Of a stretch of 64,000 bases of DNA, positions 21,560 to 31,808 are shown in pieces. The notes beneath the pieces are model-generated. The model was not told the DNA's origin, searched no databases, and saw nothing but the letters and a program-made list of their open reading frames with translations. Within the stretch, counting starts at the first letter, position 1. The number at the start of each line of letters is the position of its first letter. This DNA comes from Isochrysis galbana (taxonomy: Eukaryota > Haptophyta > Isochrysidales > Isochrysidaceae): NCBI GenBank assembly GCA_018136815.1, contig CM030942.1:3749526-3813525 (forward strand), read 5' to 3'. The position numbers were made by a program, and so were the translations under genes.

Positions 21560-22537
21560 ATGTGGCGTGGCGCGCTCTGCCACCTCAGACCTCGGGGCTC
21601 TCTCCGCCCTCTCTCCTCGTCCCCCTCCTCATGCTCTAGCTCATCCCACTCCTCCTCTGTCACTCTCCCCTCGCGCACAACGCTCTACGGGGCGCGTGGG
21701 CTCTCCTCCTTCCACAACCATGCGACCTCGCCATTCTTCTCCTTCTCCTCCTTCTCCGCTCTCTCCTCCCGCGTGCGGCTGCACGATAGAGGCTTGGGCC
21801 GCGGGGCTCGCCGGCTCGTCTCCTCGCGCTCGACTGATCCACACGACGTGCTCGGCGTCCAGCGCGGTGCGAGTGAGAAGGAGATCAAGGCCGCATTCCG
21901 CCGCGCGGCGCTCAAGTACCACCCGGACCGCAACCCTCAGAACCGAGTGGAAGCGGAGGCGGCGTTCAAGCGCGCATCCGATGCGTACGCTGAGCTAACG
22001 GGCAAGGCTGGAAGTAGTCGCGCCGCCGGCGCAGACGCATCTGGTTTTGGCGCCAGGCCGGGAAGAGGAGGCTTCTCGAGCGAGCAGTGGGAGAGGGAGC
22101 ACCAACGGCAGTTTGAGGAGATGCTCCGCAGGATGCAGCGCAACGGCGGTGGCAGATTCGGCGGGTTCCAGAGCGGCAGCTTTGCCTCGGGAAGGGGGTT
22201 TTCACAGGGTGTCCAGGTGCGAAGGACGGTCGTCACGCGGCCTGACGGAAGTATGGCTATCCGCACTGAGACGACCACCATTGACAGTCATGGTAGGCAG
22301 TCGACGCGTGTCGAGGAGCAGCCCATCGACACCTCGGGCGCGGAGGAGACCTTTGGCGCGTTCATGTCGGGCGGCAGCCGCTTCAGCGCTGGCCGGCAGC
22401 GGCGATCCGCGCAACCGCAGGGCTTCTTCTCCCGCTTCTTCCAGTCAGTCGCGGAACGTGCGTTCCGCGCAGTGTTGATGGCGGCGTTGCGGCGGCTACT
22501 AGGCAGTGTTTTCTCGCCCCGTGGGCCGCTAAAATGA
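21560..22537 (+). CDS. Mitochondrial type-III J-domain cochaperone, 325 aa
   Basis: ATG 21560 gives MWRGALCHLRPRGSLRPLSS, a typical Arg/Ser-rich, acid-free mitochondrial presequence, continuing Ser-rich to about residue 95. A J domain follows (DPHDVLGVQRGASEKEIKAA, then YHPDRNPQN with His-Pro-Asp at about 121-123, then AYAEL). Next come a Gly/Phe/Arg-rich region, a positively charged WEREHQRQFEEMLRRMQ helix and a C-terminal FSRFFQSV..AFRAVLMAALRRLL amphipathic stretch. There is no Cys-rich zinc finger, so it is not a classical DnaJ/Mdj1. It should stimulate mitochondrial Hsp70 ATPase. The gene is a single exon, and a (GA)n tract abuts the start. It could instead be plastid-directed. Confidence 0.82.
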   Translation: MWRGALCHLRPRGSLRPLSSSPSSCSSSSHSSSVTLPSRTTLYGARGLSSFHNHATSPFFSFSSFSALSSRVRLHDRGLGRGARRLVSSRSTDPHDVLGVQRGASEKEIKAAFRRAALKYHPDRNPQNRVEAEAAFKRASDAYAELTGKAGSSRAAGADASGFGARPGRGGFSSEQWEREHQRQFEEMLRRMQRNGGGRFGGFQSGSFASGRGFSQGVQVRRTVVTRPDGSMAIRTETTTIDSHGRQSTRVEEQPIDTSGAEETFGAFMSGGSRFSAGRQRRSAQPQGFFSRFFQSVAERAFRAVLMAALRRLLGSVFSPRGPLK

Positions 22538-23100
22538 CGCCGGACTGCCGTCGCACGCTTCCCGCACCAAGACAGTCGTCTGGCACCATTCGAGGATCCC
22601 TGCCGGTGACGTGGTGAAGGTGTCCCATGATTTGCGCCTGCGCTGCCTATGCGGCACAGCTCTATGTGTTCGTACTCTTGGGATTGCCGATAGCTTGTCG
22701 GCGACAGCAGCATTTCTCTGAAAGTGCAATTTCCATATACCTGGTTGAAAGTGCGATACTCATTTGCCTGGTCGGCGCATTCTCGGCGCGACGGGCATGA
22801 GTTCAGCGGGAAGCGTCAGCTACTCAAACCAGGCAATGGTAGCTGCCGGCCAGAACTTCCTTGCCATTCTAGCAACGACAGCTTTGAAAATGGGCAGAAT
22901 ACATCGCAGCAGCACGCAACACATGCCAGTGTACGTCTTGGCTGGCGTGTACACGCACGTCCCGTACCATGTTTATGCAACGCGGCGGCTCCCTGTGATC
23001 TACCAGGCATGATTCCATGTACGTGTGTTATTGCGTTTGGGAGGGGTGGGGCGATCTTCAATTTCATGCGCACATCCTCTAGCTGACGCTTTGAAGAGTA
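22538..23100. other. Downstream region of the J-protein gene
   Basis: Nothing recognisable beyond likely 3' UTR. A short A-run occurs at 23102-23110. Confidence 0.4.
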
Positions 23101-23270
23101 AAAAAAAATAAATTGTGGCTGGCGGAGTGGAGTGGCTGTGGCTGTGGCTGAGGGTTGTGATTCAAAGAAATGTTGAGGCATAGGATGGGGCCCTCCAGGG
23201 GCGACCGTGCTCACGGAGGGCTGAGCACTGGGGCTGGAGGGAGGCATGGCACCGGCGGGGACACCGCTCA

Positions 23271-24003
23271 CAAGAGGGTGCAACCTCAGGTTTGGTTGTT
23301 TTTTTTGCAAGTGCCCCCCACGTGGACGGTATAAGTTCTACTTAAAGGACCCCCTTATTACAGTACAAACGTGCAGCAAGGCGATTTCACCGCAGAAAAG
23401 GGGACATCGCAGCCAGTCCCGCCCTTCCACCGCGCCCTCGCTCCTCTTCAGCCAACCCAAAGCAGGTGCTTGCACCCCACCCCACTGTACGAAGGCGCGC
23501 AGGCGTCCCATAGGCGGGAGGAGATGCGTCCACATAGGCGGGCGGAGAGGCGCGCCAACGTCTCCTGACCGGGAGGGACAGTGGCTGGGCTGAGCGAGGG
23601 CAGCGCCGGGCGAGCGGAAGCAGCACCTAGAGCAATGCCCCCCCCTTCATACCCTCACGTGGCACTGTTCCTTTTGGCTGACGGAGTAGATGGGTAGGAG
23701 AAAGAGAAAGACCGCCCAAGCTCGCGAGAAGGCTCGCCGCGCGGGCGGTCGTGGGGGTAGCAAGGGTCACGAGGTATCACTTGCAGCGCTCACCGTCCGC
23801 GTACTCCTTGCAGATGAATGATGATTCTTCTACCGCCGAGGTACAAGTTAAGGGAGCCGCCGCTCCGGATGAAGCCACTTATGCGGTCGTAAGCATGAAG
23901 CGCTTGCTCGACTCGGAAGCCGCCGAGGACTGTCCAAAACACCAGAAGCATGTCCCCCCTCCTCTTGAGTGCACAAAGCGCGCTGCCGACTACATCGGCG
24001 CTC
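23271..24003 (+). mobile_element. LINE family A internal segment (ORF1 end to ORF2 start?), inverted copy 1
   Basis: About 730 bp, closely matching the - strand of 32579-33325. It starts at AAGAGGGTGCAACCTCAGG, which in the other copy is the end of ORF1 (DEEGATSG). It contains a frame reading MNDDSSTAEVQVKGAAAPDE, then MKRLLDSEAAEDCPKHQK and CTKRAADYIGAL, perhaps the start of ORF2 or a third frame. Homology ends at 24003, where a piece of ORF2 in the opposite orientation begins. Confidence 0.75.
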
Positions 24004-26162
24004 TGCGCTCAGCTTGTCAAGCCTGACACTTACATCCTCTAGCGTTGTATGCGTGCCTTTTAGCGTGTATTCTTGAGGTATCGGATACGCCGTTTCCGCC
24101 GGGCCGTCGTACGCTCGTCCCCACTTCAGCGGAGTGTATAGCTCGTCGGGCAATAGTTGCGGGCTGATCCGCTCGTGGATGTGGGGCTCTCCCATAACGT
24201 TGAGCTGACGGATTGGAGGTTATGGATGGAACAGGAGGGACCGAACGGGACGGAAGGTAGGCGGCGGCAGGCACGGCATTTTGGCCATTGGCGGGCGGCA
24301 CGGGCAGACCATCTTCTATGGTTGGAAGATGGATGGCGGGCAGTGGCGAGGGCGAGCGCGAAGACGGAGCGGACATAGCGGATAGCGAGGGTGAGTGGGT
24401 GAGTGAGTGGATTTGGTTGGTGTTGTAAGATTGCTGGTTACGACTGAGCGAGAGCGAGAGCGAGAACGAGGGAGCGAGGAGCGACTGGGACGAGGGACGA
24501 GGGCGACAGAGGCCGACAGGATACCAATCCGACGAGTCCGACAACAATCCGAGACACGCACACTTGACTTTCACCCAACATTCCTCCACACTAACGTATA
24601 TTTCTCCACTTGGGCGGGGGAAAACACAGAAGGAAGGAAACAAGGAAGAGAAAGCCGACAAGAGAGCGATGATGCGACGGAAGAGCCGACGGCGAACGGC
24701 GGTTACCGCGAACGAGTAGATAGAAAGTAAGGAGGGAATCTACGAGCGTAAACCGGAAGGGGAGAGAGGGTAGGCTTCGCGCGGGGGAAAGGTCCGCAAC
24801 GACGAACACCTACGACGAGAGCGAGAACGAGCGCGGGGGAACGACAGCAAGGAGGGACCAAAGGCAGAGCAAGGCCCAAGGTGCAAAGGAGCGAAACAGG
24901 AGCGAGACAGGCCACAAAGGGGCGCAACGGCAAGGAGCGAGGGGCGAGTTACGAGTGAAGAGTTCTACAAGTTACGAGTAAAACTCCGCGGCAACAAGAA
25001 CGACTGGGCTCGAAGACGCCTAAGGTCGGAAGTCGATCGCGGATGCGACATGAGCTGGACTTTGTGGTAGTCGCCTCTTCGGCGCAGATAAGAGTTATGG
25101 TCTTGGTCCACTAGAATGTCGCCTATATCGTGTGCGTCCGGATCTTCTTGAGGGACTAACTCTTGCTCCTCCGGAGCCGGGGGCGGGGGCTTTGCTTGTT
25201 TTCTAAGAAGGTCTATATAGTCGAATGTGGTATTTACTAGTAGTATTACTAGTCTTGATCTAGTCCATTCAGATATCTTTTCCCACGATTTAAGAAAGGG
25301 GCCTACCGATATGTAATTTCCTCTATGGCGTATCCAACGATCTCCGTCCGGCAAGTAAGCCGCGCATTCCTCTGTAGTGTATATGTCCCCCGTACCCGGG
25401 TTAATTAATAGATAGTATTATGTACGATAACTGTCTGTAGAGACTCCCATTTCGACCTATGTGAATAGTGAATCGCCGGAGGTTTGTGGAAAAGATCGTG
25501 CCATATCGGGGAGCCCTGAGTTCCTTCCCGTGTGATTTCTTCCCTAAGGAAGTTGATCCGTCTAAAATTCTCAGCAAGCGCATGCTTCCAAAAGGCCGGG
25601 AGCGTGTTATTTCCGCGAAGCGCGAATGCTAGCCGTGAGGCTCCTCGAGTCGACCTTCGAAAAGACCGCCGCTCGCCCTAAGGGGGTGCGGCTGAACCAT
25701 TGATCTAAGACTGTTTTCCATTCCGCCATGGACGGGTTGAGGTGCTGAGTCCTGCAGCTGATGCTGCAAGATTCAGCTGCTGTTGTGATGGTGGTCTTGC
25801 CGACCGGCCGGGTCCGCGCCTCGTGCTGGCGCACGAGGTCGGTGCCGCGGCGTTGTAGGGGCCCAGCCCTGAGGCTTTCCCTATGGGAAGATGGGCCCTG
25901 AGGCTCCTCTTGTTCCTGCTTCCTGATGGAGTGTCTGTGCTGGTGGATGTGGTGTGCTGTGTGGAGGTTGGTTCTGTGTTGTGCGCGGCTCTGTGCGCGT
26001 GGCGAGGTGCGGCTCGCGACCACCTGGGTGGGCGAGAGCTTTGGGAGAGGACGGTGCGGTTGCGTGACGTCGGCCATCACTTGGTCAGCCGGCGCGGTGG
26101 AGTGGGCGAAGAGAGAGGAGGGGAGCGTGGCGCGCTCCATGACCCTATCGTTATAACGATAG
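24004..26162 (-). mobile_element. LINE family A copy: 5' hairpin, ORF1 start and ORF2 C-terminal segments, with nested insertion
   Basis: On the - strand the copy opens with an 18-bp perfect palindrome (CTATCGTTATAACGATAG, 26145-26162), then ATG 26140 and MERATLPSS. A Pro/His-rich ORF1 leader joins at about 25745 to ORF2 sequence (SMAEWKTVLDQWFSRTPLGR, matching QAQWKQVLDAWFCRTSLGR in the 48276-49841 copy). It continues through WIRHRGNYISVGPFLKSWEK, DPDAHDIGDI and GDYHKVQL. There it is interrupted by an 843-bp insertion (24208-25050) and resumes with NVMGEPHIHERISPQLL and PIPQEYTLKGTHTTLEDV. The reverse transcriptase is deleted. Confidence 0.8.
24208..25050 (-). mobile_element. Repeat family B insertion in the LINE, with TGAGCTG target duplication
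   Basis: 843 bp are flanked by direct repeats TGAGCTG (24201-24207 and 25051-25057). Removing the insert and one repeat restores the ORF2 frame across the junction (KVQL then NVMGE). On the - strand it starts TGTCGCATCCGCG and holds a (CTCGCT)n-rich stretch and a short frame beginning MSAPSSRSPSPLPA. It ends CCAATCCG. No terminal inverted repeats are obvious. Partial copies lie at about 19505 and 55476-56010. Confidence 0.75.
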
Positions 26163-26967
26163 TTGAAGTAGCTAGTAGTGGTAGGTGGAGATGTCAAGAG
26201 GACACGGGGATAGTGGATAGTGGTAGAGCGGTCGGGAGCGTAAGAGAACGCAACAGCGGAGAGAGAAAAATGATAGCGTTCGCTTCGCGAGATCTTTCAC
26301 GTGACTAAGCCCAAAAAAACCGTGGAGATCTCGTCGAATTTGTCACTGGTCCCGCCGTGTTTTGGTCTTGGAGTCTTGGAGACGATGTAAATAAAGTGTG
26401 AAGTGTAATCAAGTTACAAATAACTGCGGTTGGTCTTTTCACTCTTCTGAGTGTGAAGAGGCGCCGATGGTGCCGCTCTCCTCCTCCTCCCCTTGCTCCT
26501 CTCCCTGCCCCTCACGCTCCTCGCCGCTCTCTCCCTCTGCCTGCTACTCGTTTGCCACCGCCTCTGCCTCCTCGAATGCCTTCCTACGCTCCTTCTCACT
26601 CTCCGAACCTGTCGCGGCGCCTTCACAATCCTTCTCCGTGGCTGCGCTCTCTTCCCCTTCTGGCTCCGGTTCCCCTCGCTCCAGCTCCCCCTCTGCCTCA
26701 CCCTCGAATCACTCAGCCTGCGGCTTTGCCGCTGTTCCTGCCCCCTCTGGCTTCCCTGCTGTCATCTCTACCTGCTCTTTTCCTGCTTGCTTTCGACCTG
26801 CCAACGCTCCTCGCACTACTCCCCCCTCGCATTCAGCCTTGCCCTGCGGCCAGCGGCTGATTGGCGCATCGCTTCCTCTCTCTACGTGCTCCTCCTTGGG
26901 GTCTTTCTCCCTTGCCTCATCTTATCTGTCCACCCATCTTCTCTTCACTCCTGCGTTTGCTGCCTCA

Positions 26968-28224
26968 ATGCCGACGCCCCAGCGAATTGTGGTGGCATCA
27001 GTCGCTGAGTCCTCGCCCTCAAATCCTTCCCCTCCGACACTTCCCTCCTCCCTTCCCTGTCCATCCTCCTACCCGGCCCCTGGGGCGCCGACCAGCTGCC
27101 GATTGAGCATCGCCTCCGCCGCTCGCTCGGCTTGCGCTGGCGCTCTCTCCGGTGCGACCATCTCGGCATTGCTGCAGCCTCTTGATGTTTTGCGCACGAG
27201 GTTGCAGACGGACGCAAGCGGTGTCGGGGGTGGGAAGACTAGCGCTATGGGAATACATGGCGTGATCAGGATCACTGCAAGCGGAGATGGAGCCAATCCA
27301 GGGCCGTCGATGCCCACTGGCCAAGGGGGAGCTGCTGGAACGGTGCAGGCCGACACGCACATCACTGGCAGATGTGAAAAGCTCCCGACGGCCGCTTGCG
27401 AGCGGAGTGGGCGGCAGGCGGCGAGCTTGGTCGCGGCCGACACGAAACTTCTCGGACGATCTGGCGGGTCTAGTGTCTATCAGACTGCCGCCTCGATCGT
27501 GGCTGAGGGGGGCGGGCCATTCAGCCTGTGGCGTGGCTGGTCGGCGAGCGTGCTGCGCGTTGGGATGGGCGCTGCCATCCACTTTTTCACCCTGGAACTG
27601 ATGAGGGAGGCGGCGGGTACGGGCGGCGGGCGACGGGTTCAAAGCCCGGCTCGCGCTAGTGGCGGGGCCGGCTGGCTCACCGACGCAGCAATGGGCGGTG
27701 GTGCGCGCTCTATCGCGGTAGTGCTCATGTGCCCCGTCACCACGGTCAAAACACGGATGGAGGCATCAGGTGAGGCGGGTTCACGGTATGTCTACCGCAA
27801 CGTACCGCAGGCGCTTGCAACCATTGCACGCACCGAGGGAATTCTGTCACTCTGGCGCGGCCTCACGCCCAACCTCGCCGCCAACGCGCCCTTCTCTGCG
27901 ATCCACTACATGTGCTACCGCAAGATCCAGGCGGCCGCCACGCCCTACCTCTCGTCGCCCACGGCAACTAGCTTCCTGGCTGGCGCTCTTGCCTCGACCG
28001 TTGCGACGCTCATCACGCAGCCGCTTGACGTCCTGCGCACACGCGCAATGCTCCGCATTGGGCCGCCAGCGGGAGGCGGCTCCAGCCTTGCGCTCTTTGC
28101 TGGCATCGGTCCGCGCCTTGCAAAGAGGGCGATCCAGACCACCCTAGTGTGGACCTTTTACGAGGAGATCTACTCTCGATGGCAGCGGCTTGCCCACCGT
28201 ACGCCTCCGGCCGCCCCTACCTGA
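26968..28224 (+). CDS. SLC25A38/Hem25-like mitochondrial glycine carrier
   Basis: Three mitochondrial-carrier repeats are visible. Repeat 1 has GALSGATISALLQPLDVLRT, repeat 2 has CPVTTVKTRME followed by APFSAIHYMCYRK, and repeat 3 has GALASTVATLITQPLDVLRT followed by TTLVWTFYEEIY. The VxTVxKTRxE signature of repeat 2 and the NAPFSAIHYM and W-T-YEE elements are those of SLC25A38, which imports glycine across the inner mitochondrial membrane for haem synthesis. Two oddities are present. The first matrix loop carries about 100 extra, Gly/Thr-rich residues in frame (27220-27460), possibly a retained intron. The frame also continues upstream to ATG 26467 as about 165 Ser/Pro-rich residues. I chose ATG 26968 because family members are about 300 aa. 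Confidence 0.8.
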   Translation: MPTPQRIVVASVAESSPSNPSPPTLPSSLPCPSSYPAPGAPTSCRLSIASAARSACAGALSGATISALLQPLDVLRTRLQTDASGVGGGKTSAMGIHGVIRITASGDGANPGPSMPTGQGGAAGTVQADTHITGRCEKLPTAACERSGRQAASLVAADTKLLGRSGGSSVYQTAASIVAEGGGPFSLWRGWSASVLRVGMGAAIHFFTLELMREAAGTGGGRRVQSPARASGGAGWLTDAAMGGGARSIAVVLMCPVTTVKTRMEASGEAGSRYVYRNVPQALATIARTEGILSLWRGLTPNLAANAPFSAIHYMCYRKIQAAATPYLSSPTATSFLAGALASTVATLITQPLDVLRTRAMLRIGPPAGGGSSLALFAGIGPRLAKRAIQTTLVWTFYEEIYSRWQRLAHRTPPAAPT

Positions 28225-29150
28225 TGCAAGCTGGCTCGAATGTCCGCTTCTGTCTCTTGCAGGCCTTCGAACTTGCTCTGGCTCGTCCAATCACGGAGCG
28301 CCCCGTCGCCTAAAGGCAAACGGACAACGAAGAGTAGAGGTCGACGTGTAGACATCACTCTCTTCCATGGACAGGATGGTCACAGTGTGCGCACCTCATG
28401 TCCTCGGGCACTCTCTCTGCCACTGGGCTTGGCGCGAGGCGGCTCAAGGCATGTGTCAGTCGCACACAAGCAACATCTCAGGAAGCTGGAAGACCCGGCG
28501 GTTACTAGCGGCAATGCCAACACCTCGTCCTGCGAACAGTCATTGCGGCCAATACACACTACTCGATCACTCCACAACTCGATCAATACAAATAATTGAA
28601 ATAAGGAAATTACATATTCATAGCGACCCGTTCAATATTGAGTGGCAGGTTGAGGTGTGGCGAAGGTGCACAGTCCAGTCGTATATCATAATTTCCTCGC
28701 CGTCTATCCAGACTTGCCGTGGCTCGGGTAGGGCGCGACGAGGGCAACGTGCAGCGCGCAACACTCGCCCGTCGGACGGCGAGCGCTAAATGCATTGCCT
28801 CCATGTACCAATTCGAAACTAGCATGGTAGAATCACTAGTATCTAGACGTGGCGTATACCACGAACTTCATGAGGAGAATGTTGGGGCACAGGTGAAGTC
28901 TCGGCCTTTCAGATTGCTTGCAAAGTGCACCGCGGCAGCTACCGCGTGGCGTGTGCGTTTTTGTGGGAACGTGGGAACCCAGGCAGGGCGTTACCTCCCG
29001 TTCCATATCGATCTTCCCCCGTTTGCCCTTTTGTTGTTTCCATCGATGGCCCCCAGCCCCTGGAACCTTGTTATCAAAAGTTAAGAGCTCCACAAACACA
29101 AACACACACACACCAGGGCGGTCACATAGTGATTTACAACTAATAGCAGC
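28225..29150. other. Downstream region, nothing recognised
   Basis: Short frames only, and no motif or repeat copy found. It begins with the 3' UTR of the carrier gene. Confidence 0.4.
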
Positions 29151-29159
29151 ATATGGCAT

Positions 29160-29670
29160 ATGAGGGGGGGGGGGGCTGCATTTTTGGACCGTTCTCCGAA
29201 GCCGAAGCCCAAGCAAAACCTCCTGCTCCTGGGGAGCTAACCTGCCGCCATGAAAATTTGTCGAGGAAAATGGTGAGTTTTACCGGCCCCCTCGCCCCCC
29301 CTCTACACACGCACGCGCTGGGGGCCTATAAGAGTAACATTACAGAATTGGCGGTCGCGCCGCGGGGCCGATAGGTGTGAGTAATTCCACGCTAGGGATC
29401 AGCCTAATATCTGCCGTGTCTAATCTGGAAAATGTGGCTTTTGCTTCTCACGAAAATATTTCTTGATGAATGACGTAAAGCATAAAGCGCAGTCACATCT
29501 TTCTAAGTCTCTAAGTTACATCGTGTTAGAGGAGTAGGGCAGATTTCGCCCTCTCTGATACAATCCCGAGGAGTATTCTCGTCTCTTGCCGCACGCCTTG
29601 CGGCTGTCTCACCGGGTGCCGAGGATTTTAGTCACTTGATCGCGAGGTGGCAGGGAGGGGGGGGGGGGGG
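29160..29670 (+). repeat. Repeat remnants with two G-runs and a CCGGGTGCCG block
   Basis: G-runs lie at about 29164-29173 and 29657-29670. At 29545-29635 there is a diverged copy of the repeat seen at 13110-13215. No gene was seen. Confidence 0.5.
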
Positions 29671-29940
29671 CAAAATGATCGCAAGCAGGAGGTTTTTGCC
29701 GCCAGTGTGCATGAACCATCGCATTGGCCAAGGCAACGTATACACCTCACAAGGGCGTGATACGTAGCGAGATAGCTTTCCTGGCAATTCGCACGTCTGC
29801 ATAGACCGTGGGCACGATACGCTGCGTATTTCATTCGCTTATGTACTACCCATGTTGTGAAGGATTGACGAGTATCGCGGATATCTATTGGTTGCCGCGA
29901 CACAATCCTAGTGTGTTGAAGAATACGTGACTTGGTGTCA

Positions 29941-31008
29941 TCAGAATGCCAGGGCTGATGTCGAAAGCAAGGTGAATGCTGCAGTCAAAACATCGAGTAC
30001 GGATGGTGGAACACACACGTAGGTCAGGGCATTCTCGTCAGGTCGCCATTTCCGTTTCCATGAGGTTAAGCCCGCTGTATTATAGATTATGGAGCCTTGA
30101 TGATGAAGGGCCAAGAAGAGCAATTCGATCAGCCTGCTTCGTTCGTGGGGAGCGAATGATTCCTCATGTTGCAGGAGCAGCGCCGGGTATGCCTGTAGCG
30201 GTGCGAATGGACTCTCCCCCAGGGCCAGGATTGGGTCAGCGTGAGAGTTGCACAATTCCGAGATGTACTGCGCACCCGCAAGTGCCAAGGCGGATGAGAT
30301 GCCGCGTCTTCTTGGGTCCCAGCGCGAGATACTGAGACCAGCACCTACGAGCACCCTCGCATTATAGATGTGGTCGAATGCTGCCCAGCCGACCAAGTCG
30401 CCGTGTTGGTCCCTGGCTACAAACTTTGTACAGTGCGCCTCATGATTGTATACAGCCCGTCTTGTGATTCGGCACACCCCTTTTGGCCGCGTACGGCTGA
30501 CCAACCACCGCTCGGAGAGTGCCGCCATCTCCTCCCAGGGTGCGTCACTGGCACTGTTATTATGTTCTTCAACAATTGAGCATGAGATCCCAGCCTGTCG
30601 CGCTGCCTCAGCTTCTCTCCGGAGACCGCGCCGCGCCATCCCAAATAGAGAGACCGGAAGCCTCACACTGGATTCGATGCCATACGGCGCCACCAGGAAC
30701 CCCTCACGCGCCAGCAGCTGCGCTGTGGGCGCTGATACCTTCCAAAAAGCCGTGGATCTGCCGCTGGCGCGCTGCTCCGCCAGGAATGCCTCGATCGCTT
30801 CGTATGGCCGTCGGGCAATTGGGTCAAAGAAGGCGATGCTGGTACGCAGCGGCTCAAAATGTGTGAACGCTTGAAGCCCTTGACCGTCGGCGGTGAGGAA
30901 GCGGTCGAGATCCTGGTCAAAGGCTGCGCTGAAAGAGTTGGAATGGCAGCCGTGCGCCAGAAACAACCGCTCGGCCGCAGAGGTCGCCCCGAAGGCCGGC
31001 GGCCCCAT
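29941..31008 (-). CDS. DUF2156 / LPG-synthase C-terminal-like aminoacyltransferase, 355 aa
   Basis: From ATG 31008 the - strand frame encodes HGCHSNSFSAAFDQDLDRFL, then DGQGLQAFTHFEPLR, VSAPTAQLLAREGFLVAPYG, IESSVRLPVSLFGMARRGLR (the region that in DUF2156/MprF C-termini links the two GNAT-like halves), then LSERWLVSR, VGWAAFDHIYN and a final SWKRKWRP. In bacteria the related domain transfers amino acids from tRNA to lipids or acts in related acyl transfer; the substrate here is unknown. Single exon, no transmembrane helices, so it corresponds to the soluble catalytic half only. The frame continues 33 codons upstream, next to a dispersed repeat. A bacterial origin is possible. Confidence 0.7.
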   Translation of the reverse strand: MGPPAFGATSAAERLFLAHGCHSNSFSAAFDQDLDRFLTADGQGLQAFTHFEPLRTSIAFFDPIARRPYEAIEAFLAEQRASGRSTAFWKVSAPTAQLLAREGFLVAPYGIESSVRLPVSLFGMARRGLRREAEAARQAGISCSIVEEHNNSASDAPWEEMAALSERWLVSRTRPKGVCRITRRAVYNHEAHCTKFVARDQHGDLVGWAAFDHIYNARVLVGAGLSISRWDPRRRGISSALALAGAQYISELCNSHADPILALGESPFAPLQAYPALLLQHEESFAPHERSRLIELLFLALHHQGSIIYNTAGLTSWKRKWRPDENALTYVCVPPSVLDVLTAAFTLLSTSALAF

Positions 31009-31109
31009 CGTCGGCACTAACCGTCGGCACTGCCAGCGCCGTCGCGGGCGGCCCACCTCCCGCCGTCCCGCATTCAAAATAAATCTTTTGCTGTCAGTAG
31101 AGGTCAAGG

Positions 31110-31262
31110 TAGGGCGGTCAAACAGGGCTTTTTTATTAGGGGTGAAAAAATGGCCATTTCACGGTTGAGGAAATTTCAGGAGCTTTTTCGGTAGGAAGTT
31201 CCCAATACACCCAACTAGCACATATCCGGGCCCCATTGGGACCAAGACCTCCCCCTTGGGCC
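31110..31262 (+). repeat. Dispersed repeat with TAGGGCGGTCAAACAGGG terminus, copy 2
   Basis: It shares about 150 bp with the - strand of 45505-45665, including TTATTAGGGGTGAAAAAATGG, TTCCCAATACACCCAACTA and CATTGGGACC. It starts 102 bp upstream of the DUF2156 gene's ATG. Confidence 0.8.
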
Positions 31263-31284
31263 CCCGCATCCGCATGTTGTATTC

Positions 31285-31790
31285 CTGCCCATCTGAAGCC
31301 TTCATGTGAAAGACAGTCAGTTGGGGTTTGAAAGACTGTATTATACATATGTCTTCGGCCCTCGTAGGAAGACAGTCCAAAGACAGAGGGAAAGACATAT
31401 ACATATATACCGGGGGGGGGGAGCGGGAGAGCCGGACTTAAGCCGGGTATACGAGTCGCATGTGACCACAATTATGAGTTATGAGTACGGTATAAATAAT
31501 GGTATCATGTGTTGTACCAACACCAACCAATGAGCCGATGCCGCGCCCATAGCCGTCTATAGCCTTACTATAGCCTATGGATAGCGCCGTTGCCGTGTTG
31601 CCGTGCGCCATCGGTGCCGCCGTGCCGCCCCGCTTCGCGCCGCCCCGCTGCGCGCGCCGCACGCGCGCGGCGCACTGTCTTTCCCTGGGCCTCTAGAAAG
31701 ACGGTATTATACGGCTGTCTTTCATCCCCGAAGAAATACACCGTCTCTGTCTTTCACATGTAGGATCTGAAGGCTGTAGGCATGAATATT
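31285..31790. repeat. Foldback-like element with GAAAGACAG arms
   Basis: The left arm (about 31295-31400) has CATGTGAAAGACAG, GAAAGACTGTATTATAC and further AAAGACA units. The right arm (about 31675-31775), read on the - strand, has CATGTGAAAGACAG and GACAGCCGTATAATACCGTC. The arms are imperfect inverted repeats around a loop that includes a GC-rich GCGCGCCGCACGCGCGCGGC block at about 31647-31672. No protein is encoded. Confidence 0.6.
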
Positions 31791-31808
31791 CGTGTAAGAT
31801 ACGCGCTC

